This document shows positions 1 to 6,097 of a stretch of 6,844 bases of DNA, one piece after another (positions within the stretch are counted from its first letter, which is position 1; the number at the start of each line of letters is the position of its first letter). The notes beneath the pieces are model-generated. The model was not told the origin of the DNA and did no database searches. It saw only the letters and a list, made by a program, of their open reading frames with translations. This DNA is from Methanomassiliicoccales archaeon. Its GTDB lineage: Archaea; Thermoplasmatota; Thermoplasmata; Methanomassiliicoccales; JACIVX01. The position numbers and the translations under genes are program-made. The stretch is from positions 1-6,844 of the forward strand of contig JAJRAG010000146.1 in the NCBI GenBank assembly GCA_028682925.1. The letters are read 5' to 3'.

Positions 1-716
1 TCTTTTCCGTATTTCTCCTCGATCAGCTTCTCGATGAGGTTCCGTTCAAAGTGCGTCAAAACGCCTTTCATTATCTCGACCTCGAACTGCTCGGCGAATC
101 CCTTCACTATCGCGGTCTTGACATTCTCCATTGGGAGGAGCGATCCCAACTCTCTTGCCAACGACGTCATTCCTTCCGCGGTCTTGATCTTCTTTTTCTT
201 CGTTCTCAGGACCGCGAACATGAGTTCGAAATCTGCGTCAACGATGAGCGTACCGTGTTGGAGGACGACATCCATCTTCCTGGTCTGAGCGCTGCCCGAT
301 ATCTTCTTTCCGTTCACGAGAACGTCATTGATCGGTTTGAACTCCGCCTCCAGTCCGAGTATTCTTAGCGCCTTTACGATTCCGCCGCAGACGATCGGGA
401 ATGTCTCGTTGGGGCTCTCTGGGACCATGTCCTTCTCCAAGATGACGGAATAGATGATTTGGTTCTGATCGGTGAATATGGCGCTCCCTCCGCTCATCCG
501 CCTGACCAGATGCACGCCTCGTTCCTTAGCGATCGTCAGATTGACACTATCTTCTACGATCTCAGAATAGCCCAGGGACACAGTCGGCCTGTCTCGTCGG
601 TACAAGTGGAGCGTGTTCGGGACAATATTCTTCTGCCTGGCGATGACCATCGCCTCATCGGCTGCGGACGTGTATGCAGGGGAGGCTAGATCAGTGTCGA
701 TGAGTCTCCAGAGCAT
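1..716 (-). CDS. lplA: Lipoate-protein ligase A family protein (3' end cut by window edge)
   Basis: Translating the minus strand from the ATG at 716 gives 238 residues open to the window edge. The family activates lipoate (or octanoate) with ATP and transfers it to a lysine of lipoyl domains such as GcvH or 2-oxoacid dehydrogenase E2. Visible hallmarks are the N-terminal substrate-pocket motif RRMSGGSAIFTD (residues 72-83), the ND pair at 120-121 followed by VNGKKISGSAQ, where the lysine before ISG (Lys128) is the expected catalytic lysine, and LQHGTL (142-147). The ending LIEEKYGK resembles the last segment of Thermoplasma-type LplA, which is a single catalytic domain of about 260 residues, so probably only some 10-25 residues are missing. 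The separate C-terminal partner domain (LplB) is not visible. The usual GGGAVxHD reads GGSAIFTD here, so an octanoyltransferase-like relative is possible. No cysteine sits at the LipM catalytic position, which favours a ligase. The start has a TATA-like box but no ribosome binding site, suggesting a leaderless message. Confidence 0.85.
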   Translation of the reverse strand, partial: MLWRLIDTDLASPAYTSAADEAMVIARQKNIVPNTLHLYRRDRPTVSLGYSEIVEDSVNLTIAKERGVHLVRRMSGGSAIFTDQNQIIYSVILEKDMVPESPNETFPIVCGGIVKALRILGLEAEFKPINDVLVNGKKISGSAQTRKMDVVLQHGTLIVDADFELMFAVLRTKKKKIKTAEGMTSLARELGSLLPMENVKTAIVKGFAEQFEVEIMKGVLTHFERNLIEKLIEEKYGK

Positions 717-738
717 CAGTGGTTCATGGTGGTCTGGG

Positions 739-749
739 TAATAAATATG
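739..749 (-). promoter_or_regulatory. TATA-like box for the lipoate ligase gene
   Basis: Read on the minus strand this is CATATTTATTA, a good archaeal TATA-like element. Its centre is about 28 bases upstream of the ATG at 716. Archaeal transcription normally starts about 25 bases downstream of the box centre, so the transcript would begin at or within a few bases of the start codon. No GGAGG-like sequence lies between, which agrees with leaderless translation. The position is read from sequence; the start site is inferred. Confidence 0.55.
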
Positions 750-800
750 TTTTGAGGTCTGCGATTGATTGGTGTATGCGGGCAACAAGTCACTTGGAAC

Positions 801-833
801 AAGAAAACAAAAGAAGAATTAAAGAGAAAAGGG
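801..833 (-). terminator. U-rich terminator after the PKD surface protein gene
   Basis: Immediately after the TAG at 846-848 the minus strand becomes strongly pyrimidine-rich, with CCCTTTTCTCTTTAATTC followed by further T runs over about 33 bases. Archaeal RNA polymerase terminates at such U-tracts without needing a hairpin, and none is obvious here. The tract lies between two same-strand genes that each seem to have their own promoter, which supports the call. Confidence 0.5.
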
Positions 834-845
834 TTTGACGCACAC

Positions 846-3818
846 CTACTTCTTGCCCTTCTGTTCCTGCTTCGTCTTCTCCTGCTTGTCTTCCTTCCCT
901 TTCCTTGAGGGCAGGGGCAGTCGCTTCCTCATGTATATGAGGACGATGACGACGATTATCACCGCGAATATTCCACCGTAGATCGCAGCCGCCTTCCAAC
1001 CAGCTTCCTTCACTGTCAGGGAGGATGTGATGGTATTGTCGGCCTTGTTTGTCTCTCGATCGCAGGTTACCACCGCATACATCGTGTAGTTGCCCTTGCT
1101 GTCCGCCGTCCACCTGAAGGTTATCAGTCCGGATTGGTTCGGTTTCAAGAGGCTTGCAGGGGTTCCGTTGACCGTCAGCGAGGTCTCGGTCCCAAGCTCG
1201 AACTTCTCGCCCGTTATCGACATCCTGTAGAAGGTCGCGACAATGTTCGTCGCGTTCGAGTTGCCTACGTTGGTGATGTTCAGGACCATCGATCCTGACT
1301 CACCCTCGGTGAATTGGGTCGGGGCGAAGGTGAGCACAACGATCCTTAGGTCCGGTCTCGGGGACGAGGTTATGACGAGCTGTTTCGTGAGGTTCGCGCT
1401 GTTTCCTGACTTGTCAGTGACGGTGAGCTTCACCGTGAACGTCTTGATGTGGGTGAAGTTGTGCGTCGCGTTCACGATGTTCGCGGTCTCTCCGTCTCCA
1501 AAGTCCCATGCGTAAGTCATGTTCTGTAGGCTGTCGACGTTGTCCTTTGTGGCGTTGCCGTCGAAGTATAGCGTGGTGTTTTCGATTGCCGACTCGACCG
1601 TCTGGAAATTACCGTTCATTATCACGAACGATACGATTGGCGCCGTCGTGTCCTTCACTATAACGTTCAACTGGGAGGTTGCGTTGTGTCCGACGACGTC
1701 GGTTGTGTTCAGTTTCACGGTGTAGTTGCCCGCCTGGGCGTAGGCATGAGTGACATTCTGGGTTTCTCCTTGCAGGACGGTGGTTGAATTGCCATCTCCA
1801 AAGTCCCACTTCCAAGATGCTATGATGCCCTTCTCAGCGTCGGAGGTCGAGTTTATGTAGTCTACGGACTTCGCCCCATTGAATATGATCGCTTCCGTCT
1901 GATTCGCGGTTATCTGGCCGTCCGGTCCACCGAGATTGTATATCGAAATAATGTTCTTGTTCTTGACGTCGATGATCGGAACCGGGTTCACTGAGTCTAT
2001 CCGAACTTGGAATGAGGCGTTGGCCTCCAGGCCAGCGACATCCCTGACAGTCAGTTTCGCTGTCACATTGAACTTCGCAGACGTGTATTTGTAGACGGTC
2101 GTAGTCGTCGCAACACTCGTCCCATTAGCGTCCCCGAATTCCCATATGTATGTCAACGGGTTGCCGTTGGGGTCGGTAGATCCAACTGAAGTGAATGTGA
2201 CGTTCGTGTCGTTCGCCACTATGTAGTATTGAATCGTCGAGTTCAGGAGCTTCGAGTATGCATTGCTGCCGGTGACGATAGCCGCCACAGCGGTAGGGTC
2301 GCGTGACTTCTGGAACGTCATCTTGACGTCTGCTGGAACGATCGTCGTCGTGTAGGAAGGTTCGACATTCAATGCCGTATATCCTGTGACCTTCACATAC
2401 ACGGAGCCGGTGGAATTCGCTGTCAGCTCATACAATTTCGGCAGATCGACCGTGTAGCTGTAGTTCATCGTCGCCGTGTCGAAGTTGGCGTAAAGGTCAC
2501 CAGTGTAAAGTGAACCAGAAGTTGGCAGAGGAGAAGTCGAGTGCGACACTGTGGTGTAGAGCGTGACCAGTGTGTCGGTGTAGTTCGCCTCAGAGTCGGT
2601 TGGGGCCACAAGTCCCGCGTAGTCTATGGATGTGTAGCCTGAGGTCTGCGCGACGAATCTTGTCCCGTTGACCTTCATCAACCATTCCGTCGTAATGTTC
2701 TGGGGTCCGAAGGAACCGATCTTGGTCTTGAACAAGTCGAGCTCAGAAGTAGAGACCTGACCATCACCGTCTCCGATGGCAAAGTCGATCTGCATCCTTA
2801 TGTTCGGGATGTAGTTGAAGTCGAGTCCAGGAACATTGGCGTCATATTCCAAGGTCGAGGATTCAGTCAAGTTGAAGTGGTTCCAGTCGCCCTCGTAAAA
2901 AGCCACATCCTTCGTGGTCTTTTGGACCGCCTGCGCCGTTAGATTCACTGTCATCGTCTCTGCGGCGGTCAATGTGAACTTCGTCATGTTCGCCTTAGCA
3001 TTCTCTCCATCAACGAGCAGATAGAATTCGCCTGCGTACGCATCGAGGTCGAAGTAGTTCGCTCCGATATTCTTCGGCTTCACGATCCTCTTCTCAATAT
3101 CAACGGCCACGTTCGTCGATACCATGTACGCTCTCAATCCTTGTGTGACGGGCACGCCATTCATGTAGACGTATCCTCTCACCGCGAACGAAGGGTCCAT
3201 ATACATAGTCTGGGTCGTGCTACCGGAGACAACTATCGTTGATACATTCACGGAGAATCCAGAAGCCGTCACTACAAGCTTGCACGTCGTTGCATAGACG
3301 GGGACTGTGAAAGTGCCTCCGATCGATGTACCATTGTAGATCTCTTGCATCGACTCATTCGCGTCAAGGACCCTGAGACGAACGTTGCTCACAGGGTCTA
3401 TCGTCCCGTTCTTCAACACTGTCAAATCAAGATTGTATATCGCCGTTGGTTGCGGAGTAATAACGACCCGGAAGAGTGGAACAGGAGAAAGAGAGTCATA
3501 TCTGATTACGCTCGAATATGTCAAGTCGTAGTATCCTGACTTGGTCAATGCGAGCGTATAGTATCCTGGCCATGGGGAAAACGTTGCCAGTCCGCCTGAG
3601 CTTGTTGTGGTCGCGTACTGCTTCAGCGTGTGCACTTCCTTCAGGACAGCTTGGACACCGGTAATATTATTTCCATCGCTGTCAACGACGTTGAACGATA
3701 TCTGGTTGTCTGCGCTGGCACCCTTTACGGTCGTTCCTGGCAGTAGTGCAAGGGATGACAACAGCAGGGCTATGACCAGCATCCCTGATGCCATTCTCAA
3801 TTTGTTCTCTTTATGCAA
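846..3818 (-). CDS. Secreted, membrane-anchored surface protein with PKD and CARDB-like domains
   Basis: This 990-residue protein is predicted to stand on the outer face of the cell. With the TTG start at 3818 it begins with a basic n-region (HKENKLR) and a hydrophobic signal core (about residues 12-27) with likely cleavage after GASA. Next come beta-rich segments like carboxypeptidase-regulatory domains (about 35-300). An EF-hand-like loop, GDGDGQVSTSEL, lies near 345-357. Three PKD domains are marked by WEFGD (about 556), WDFGDG (about 668) and WDFGDG (about 768). A CARDB-like domain starts at PDLRIVV (about 820-925). One membrane helix (about 940-961) is followed by a short lysine-rich cytoplasmic tail. 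More than 30 N-x-S/T sequons suggest heavy N-glycosylation. PKD and CARDB domains are usually structural or adhesive, and I see no catalytic domain, so an S-layer-associated, adhesion or scaffold role is inference. The gene has its own TATA-like box and a terminator tract, so it is probably monocistronic. An in-frame ATG at 3929 would add 37 residues but lies upstream of the TATA-like box. Confidence 0.85.
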   Translation of the reverse strand: MHKENKLRMASGMLVIALLLSSLALLPGTTVKGASADNQISFNVVDSDGNNITGVQAVLKEVHTLKQYATTTSSGGLATFSPWPGYYTLALTKSGYYDLTYSSVIRYDSLSPVPLFRVVITPQPTAIYNLDLTVLKNGTIDPVSNVRLRVLDANESMQEIYNGTSIGGTFTVPVYATTCKLVVTASGFSVNVSTIVVSGSTTQTMYMDPSFAVRGYVYMNGVPVTQGLRAYMVSTNVAVDIEKRIVKPKNIGANYFDLDAYAGEFYLLVDGENAKANMTKFTLTAAETMTVNLTAQAVQKTTKDVAFYEGDWNHFNLTESSTLEYDANVPGLDFNYIPNIRMQIDFAIGDGDGQVSTSELDLFKTKIGSFGPQNITTEWLMKVNGTRFVAQTSGYTSIDYAGLVAPTDSEANYTDTLVTLYTTVSHSTSPLPTSGSLYTGDLYANFDTATMNYSYTVDLPKLYELTANSTGSVYVKVTGYTALNVEPSYTTTIVPADVKMTFQKSRDPTAVAAIVTGSNAYSKLLNSTIQYYIVANDTNVTFTSVGSTDPNGNPLTYIWEFGDANGTSVATTTTVYKYTSAKFNVTAKLTVRDVAGLEANASFQVRIDSVNPVPIIDVKNKNIISIYNLGGPDGQITANQTEAIIFNGAKSVDYINSTSDAEKGIIASWKWDFGDGNSTTVLQGETQNVTHAYAQAGNYTVKLNTTDVVGHNATSQLNVIVKDTTAPIVSFVIMNGNFQTVESAIENTTLYFDGNATKDNVDSLQNMTYAWDFGDGETANIVNATHNFTHIKTFTVKLTVTDKSGNSANLTKQLVITSSPRPDLRIVVLTFAPTQFTEGESGSMVLNITNVGNSNATNIVATFYRMSITGEKFELGTETSLTVNGTPASLLKPNQSGLITFRWTADSKGNYTMYAVVTCDRETNKADNTITSSLTVKEAGWKAAAIYGGIFAVIIVVIVLIYMRKRLPLPSRKGKEDKQEKTKQEQKGKK

Positions 3819-3824
3819 TACCTT

Positions 3825-3833
3825 CCCTCCCTC
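3825..3833 (-). promoter_or_regulatory. Ribosome binding site that decides the TTG start of the surface protein
   Basis: The minus strand reads GAGGGAGGG here, containing GGAGG. The last G of that motif is 7 bases before a TTG at 3818-3816, which is good Shine-Dalgarno spacing. The TTG is followed by a charged n-region and the hydrophobic signal core. The alternative ATGs at 3929 and 3794 have no such site at proper spacing; 3794 would also remove the basic n-region of the signal peptide. Confidence 0.7.
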
Positions 3834-3843
3834 ATGGCTTGAT

Positions 3844-3858
3844 GCACAAAAAATGTGC
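3844..3858 (-). other. Small hairpin in the inferred 5' leader of the surface protein gene
   Basis: GCACA and TGTGC form a perfect 5-base inverted repeat around a 5-base A/T loop. In the minus-strand transcript this is GCACA-UUUUU-UGUGC. It lies between the TATA-like box and the ribosome binding site, about 11 bases upstream of the latter. It could be a leader hairpin or a dimeric regulator's operator, but a stem this short can also arise by chance. Confidence 0.3.
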
Positions 3859-3900
3859 GCTTCTCTGAGACTAGGGTATTGTTGGCGAATAGATTCGTCC

Positions 3901-3910
3901 TTAATAAAAG
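3901..3910 (-). promoter_or_regulatory. TATA-like box for the PKD surface protein gene
   Basis: The minus strand reads CTTTTATTAA. A transcript starting about 25 bases downstream (near 3880) would carry a leader of about 60 bases that includes the small hairpin and the ribosome binding site before the TTG at 3818. The box lies inside the 37-codon extension that an ATG at 3929 would imply, which argues against that longer start. Confidence 0.5.
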
Positions 3911-3967
3911 TTGTTGTGGTCGAAAACATTGCTGGCTATAGCATCAGACAAGTATGGCCCCCTCATG

Positions 3968-5125
3968 TCAGGTGACTATCTCCTCTATTCTGTCCTCGTT
4001 GATCGCCCTTCTGACCTCCATCGCCAGTCTCCGTCCGGTGCTCATGCTCTTCCTCCAAAGTGCGTTGCCGTATGCGTGCCCGACCGCCATGTGTACGTTT
4101 GTCCCGCCACCGATCCTCGGCGCCACATCATATATGAAGAATTTCAGGTCCTTGTCGACGCAGGTCTGCAAACAGAACGGCCCGATGATCCCGGGGTGGA
4201 AGTGCTCCTGGGTCGCCTTCACGTACTTCTCGGCGAGCTCGAAAGCGTTCTCGAGCAAAGACTCCCTCAGCGTGGCGGAATTGTGTCCGCACACCGTGTA
4301 CTCGGGTAGGACCTGGTTCTCGTTCAGTGTCAGTTGTTGGGCTGCTGGCAATCTCACGTATCCGTCGAGGGAACTCTCGAACCTCCAATCGATGCCGATC
4401 AGTTCGATCCTCTCCTCGCCTCTCGACAATGGCGAGTAGAAGAAGTCAAGATTGAACACTGGTCCGATGACATATTGTTCCATCCTCGCCTCTCCGAGGC
4501 TTTCTTCGTCGATGACTCCCTGTTTTACCAGTTCCTTCGACTTCTCCTGATACTCTTTGAACGACGAGGCGGTGAAGAAACCCCTCTCCAGCTTCTTCAC
4601 TTTGTGATGCAGCTTTATGATAGTCAACGTGTCTATTTCCTGCGGATCCTTGATCTTCTTCGGGAATGGTAGGCCAGCCTTCTCCAGCAGCCAATAGTAG
4701 TCTTTCTCCATCCCTCTCTCCTCACTCCGCAGCAGGTTCCTGCTGCCGACGATCGGCACAATGAAGTCGTTCTCCACCTGGTCGATGCTGCAGTAGGAGG
4801 TGAACGAGCGATTTGGAACGAACAGGACGTTCTCGTTGAGAAGCCTGATCATGATCTTCGGGTCCATGATGTCTCTGAACTTCTTCAGGAGGATGACCTC
4901 GTCGACCATACCTTTTCTCAGCGTGCCGTCCAGGTTCCTGTGTGCTTTGAAGTACTTCGAGTACGTTCTGTCTCTTCCATCCTGGCATACCGCCATTGTC
5001 TTAAATCCTTCCTCGACAGCCCCATCGCAGGTGTCGAGCGCTGAGTGCGATCCCAGAACCCCGATCTTGATCTTGTCTTTCCTGTACTTGCCAAGGTTCC
5101 TTAGAACGATATCTCTTGCGATCAT
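3968..5125 (-). CDS. purP: PurP-family ATP-grasp ligase (formate-AICAR ligase family, possible paralogue)
   Basis: PurP makes FAICAR from AICAR, formate and ATP in archaeal purine synthesis. This 385-residue cytoplasmic protein is slightly longer than the usual 340-365 residues and matches the family along its length. Shared features are LGSHSAL (24-30), SFTSYCSIDQVENDF with VPIVGSR (107-129), the ATP-grasp core with MEQYVIGP (215-222) and FFYSPL, DWRFESSLDGYVRLPA (246-261), the GPFCLQ strand (315-320) and APRIGGGTN (335-343). However, the ATP-grasp glycine-rich loop, remembered in the Methanocaldococcus enzyme as about PGARGGRGYF, reads KLHHKVKKLERGFF here (171-184). The usual HGSF reads NRSF (105-108). 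PurP proteins are known to fall into subgroups, some without proven FAICAR synthetase activity, so this may be a paralogue with a different substrate. Family membership is firm; the exact reaction is not. The ATG at 5125 follows a strong ribosome binding site. No other purine gene is in the window. Confidence 0.85.
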   Translation of the reverse strand: MIARDIVLRNLGKYRKDKIKIGVLGSHSALDTCDGAVEEGFKTMAVCQDGRDRTYSKYFKAHRNLDGTLRKGMVDEVILLKKFRDIMDPKIMIRLLNENVLFVPNRSFTSYCSIDQVENDFIVPIVGSRNLLRSEERGMEKDYYWLLEKAGLPFPKKIKDPQEIDTLTIIKLHHKVKKLERGFFTASSFKEYQEKSKELVKQGVIDEESLGEARMEQYVIGPVFNLDFFYSPLSRGEERIELIGIDWRFESSLDGYVRLPAAQQLTLNENQVLPEYTVCGHNSATLRESLLENAFELAEKYVKATQEHFHPGIIGPFCLQTCVDKDLKFFIYDVAPRIGGGTNVHMAVGHAYGNALWRKSMSTGRRLAMEVRRAINEDRIEEIVT

Positions 5126-5127
5126 CG

Positions 5128-5140
5128 CCTCCCCTCCCTT
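5128..5140 (-). promoter_or_regulatory. Strong double Shine-Dalgarno for the PurP homologue
   Basis: The minus strand reads AAGGGAGGGGAGG just ahead of the ATG at 5125. It holds two GGAGG motifs, one only 2 bases from the ATG and the other 7 bases away. The 7-base spacing matches that seen at the surface protein gene, so the upstream copy is the likely functional one. This supports ATG 5125 as the start. Confidence 0.7.
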
Positions 5141-5162
5141 ATGAAATGAGATTGATTTACGG

Positions 5163-5171
5163 ATTATAAGT
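5163..5171 (-). promoter_or_regulatory. TATA-like box for the PurP homologue
   Basis: The minus strand reads ACTTATAAT. A start about 25 bases downstream, near 5141, gives a leader of about 16 bases that just accommodates the double Shine-Dalgarno. It sits in a 208-base divergent region between the PurP homologue and the methyltransferase gene; nothing else there looks like an RNA gene or a coding region. Confidence 0.5.
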
Positions 5172-5296
5172 ATGATGGCTGCAGCACTGAGAGTCGGACC
5201 TGGCAGGATCGATTTGTGAAGAATGCGACGAAATCAAGTCAGCTTGCGCTGCGATGCAGATTTTCCTTCACCAATAAGCAGATGATCGTTCGATAG

Positions 5297-5309
5297 TGTA
5301 AATTCAAAT
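5297..5309 (+). promoter_or_regulatory. Possible weak TATA-like box for the methyltransferase gene
   Basis: The A/T-rich stretch TGTAAATTCAAAT is centred about 30 bases upstream of the ATG at 5334. No GGAGG-like motif lies before that ATG, so a leaderless or near-leaderless message would fit. The match to an archaeal TATA box is poor, so this is tentative. Confidence 0.25.
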
Positions 5310-5333
5310 GAAGTCACTATCCTACCTGACGGC

Positions 5334-6083
5334 ATGTCGGTAGAACGGTCAATCCTCGAAAGACAATTGCGGCGTCAGTCTCTCTGGCTGGAGGACTCAT
5401 GGGTGTGGTTATTTGAGACGAGGGTCCTGCCGAGGTTGGAAGTCAAAGACGGAAAACCGAAGGCCCTAGATGTCGGTTGCGGTCCAGGTTTCGTAATGGA
5501 TAAGCTGAGCGGCCTCCTAGATATCAAGGGAGTCGATATCGACAAGGATATGGTTGGAATATGTAGAAGTCGGGGACTCGATGTCGATCAGGGTGATGTC
5601 AGGAAATTGCCCTTCGATGATCGCTCCTTCGACATCGTCTACTGTTCTTTCCTTCTATTATGGTTGACTGATCAATGTTCCGCGCTCCAGGAGATGATGC
5701 GCGTGTCAAGGAGATTCGTCATATGTCTTGCTGAGCCAGACTTCGGCGGACGTATAGACTACCCATTTGAGCTCTCGGATCTGACCGGACTCATCGTCAA
5801 GGGGATTCAGAGCGAAGGCGGGGACCCTTGTGTCGGGAGAAAATTGAGGGCTCTATTCAAAGAGGCGGGGACCATCGCCGAGATTGGCGTTCATCCCGGT
5901 GTGTGGGGTATTGAAAGACTGCGAATCGAGTCCGATGACGAATGGCGCTGGATAGAGAAAGCGACCGAAGGGACCGTCGACAGCAACAAGCTTGATGAAA
6001 TGAGATCCAGATGGAACAGAGCGCTGGACGAAGGGACGATGTTCCATTTCAATCCTATCTTCTATGCCATCGCTGAAAAGTGA
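5334..6083 (+). CDS. Class I SAM-dependent methyltransferase
   Basis: This 249-residue soluble protein has the Rossmann-type methyltransferase fold of the Methyltransf_11 kind. Motif I is LDVGCGPG (45-52), the SAM-binding loop. Motif II is GVDID (66-70), whose acidic residue should hold the ribose hydroxyls. QGDVRKLPF (86-94) binds the adenine side, and FDIVYCSFLLLWL (99-111) is motif IV. AEPDFGGRIDYP (133-144) follows motif V and is seen in many archaeal small-molecule methyltransferases. The C-terminal hundred residues, with DPCVGRKL and a tryptophan-rich stretch, probably form the substrate cap. The methyl acceptor cannot be told from sequence. An in-frame stop at 5283-5285 with no ATG, GTG or TTG between it and 5334 fixes the start. 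It is divergent from the PurP homologue and convergent with the radical SAM gene, only 14 bases apart, so it is transcribed alone within this window. Confidence 0.85.
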   Translation: MSVERSILERQLRRQSLWLEDSWVWLFETRVLPRLEVKDGKPKALDVGCGPGFVMDKLSGLLDIKGVDIDKDMVGICRSRGLDVDQGDVRKLPFDDRSFDIVYCSFLLLWLTDQCSALQEMMRVSRRFVICLAEPDFGGRIDYPFELSDLTGLIVKGIQSEGGDPCVGRKLRALFKEAGTIAEIGVHPGVWGIERLRIESDDEWRWIEKATEGTVDSNKLDEMRSRWNRALDEGTMFHFNPIFYAIAEK

Positions 6084-6097
6084 TTCTTCCCTGCCTT

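Noticed and set aside
51..689. Plus-strand open frames across the left end
   Set aside because: They lie opposite the well-supported lipoate ligase gene, have no family motif and no ribosome binding site; they are antisense shadows.
786..796. Short palindrome CAAGTCACTTG downstream of the surface protein gene
   Set aside because: The stem is only 5 bases with a 1-base centre and it lies past the U-tract; too short to call a terminator or operator.
3935..3942. Eight-base palindrome GCTATAGC between the PurP homologue and the surface protein gene
   Set aside because: A single perfect 8-mer is expected by chance in a window this size, and it is not repeated elsewhere in the intergenic regions.
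3954..4439. Plus-strand frame of 161 residues opposite the PurP homologue
   Set aside because: It has no recognisable domain and the minus-strand PurP motifs run straight through it.
5285..5294. Inverted repeat ATCG-TT-CGAT upstream of the methyltransferase
   Set aside because: Stem of only 4 bases; insufficient to support an operator.
5126..5333. Possible RNA gene or small protein in the divergent region
   Set aside because: I found no tRNA-like fold, no long stem and no start with a ribosome binding site; promoter elements explain the region adequately.
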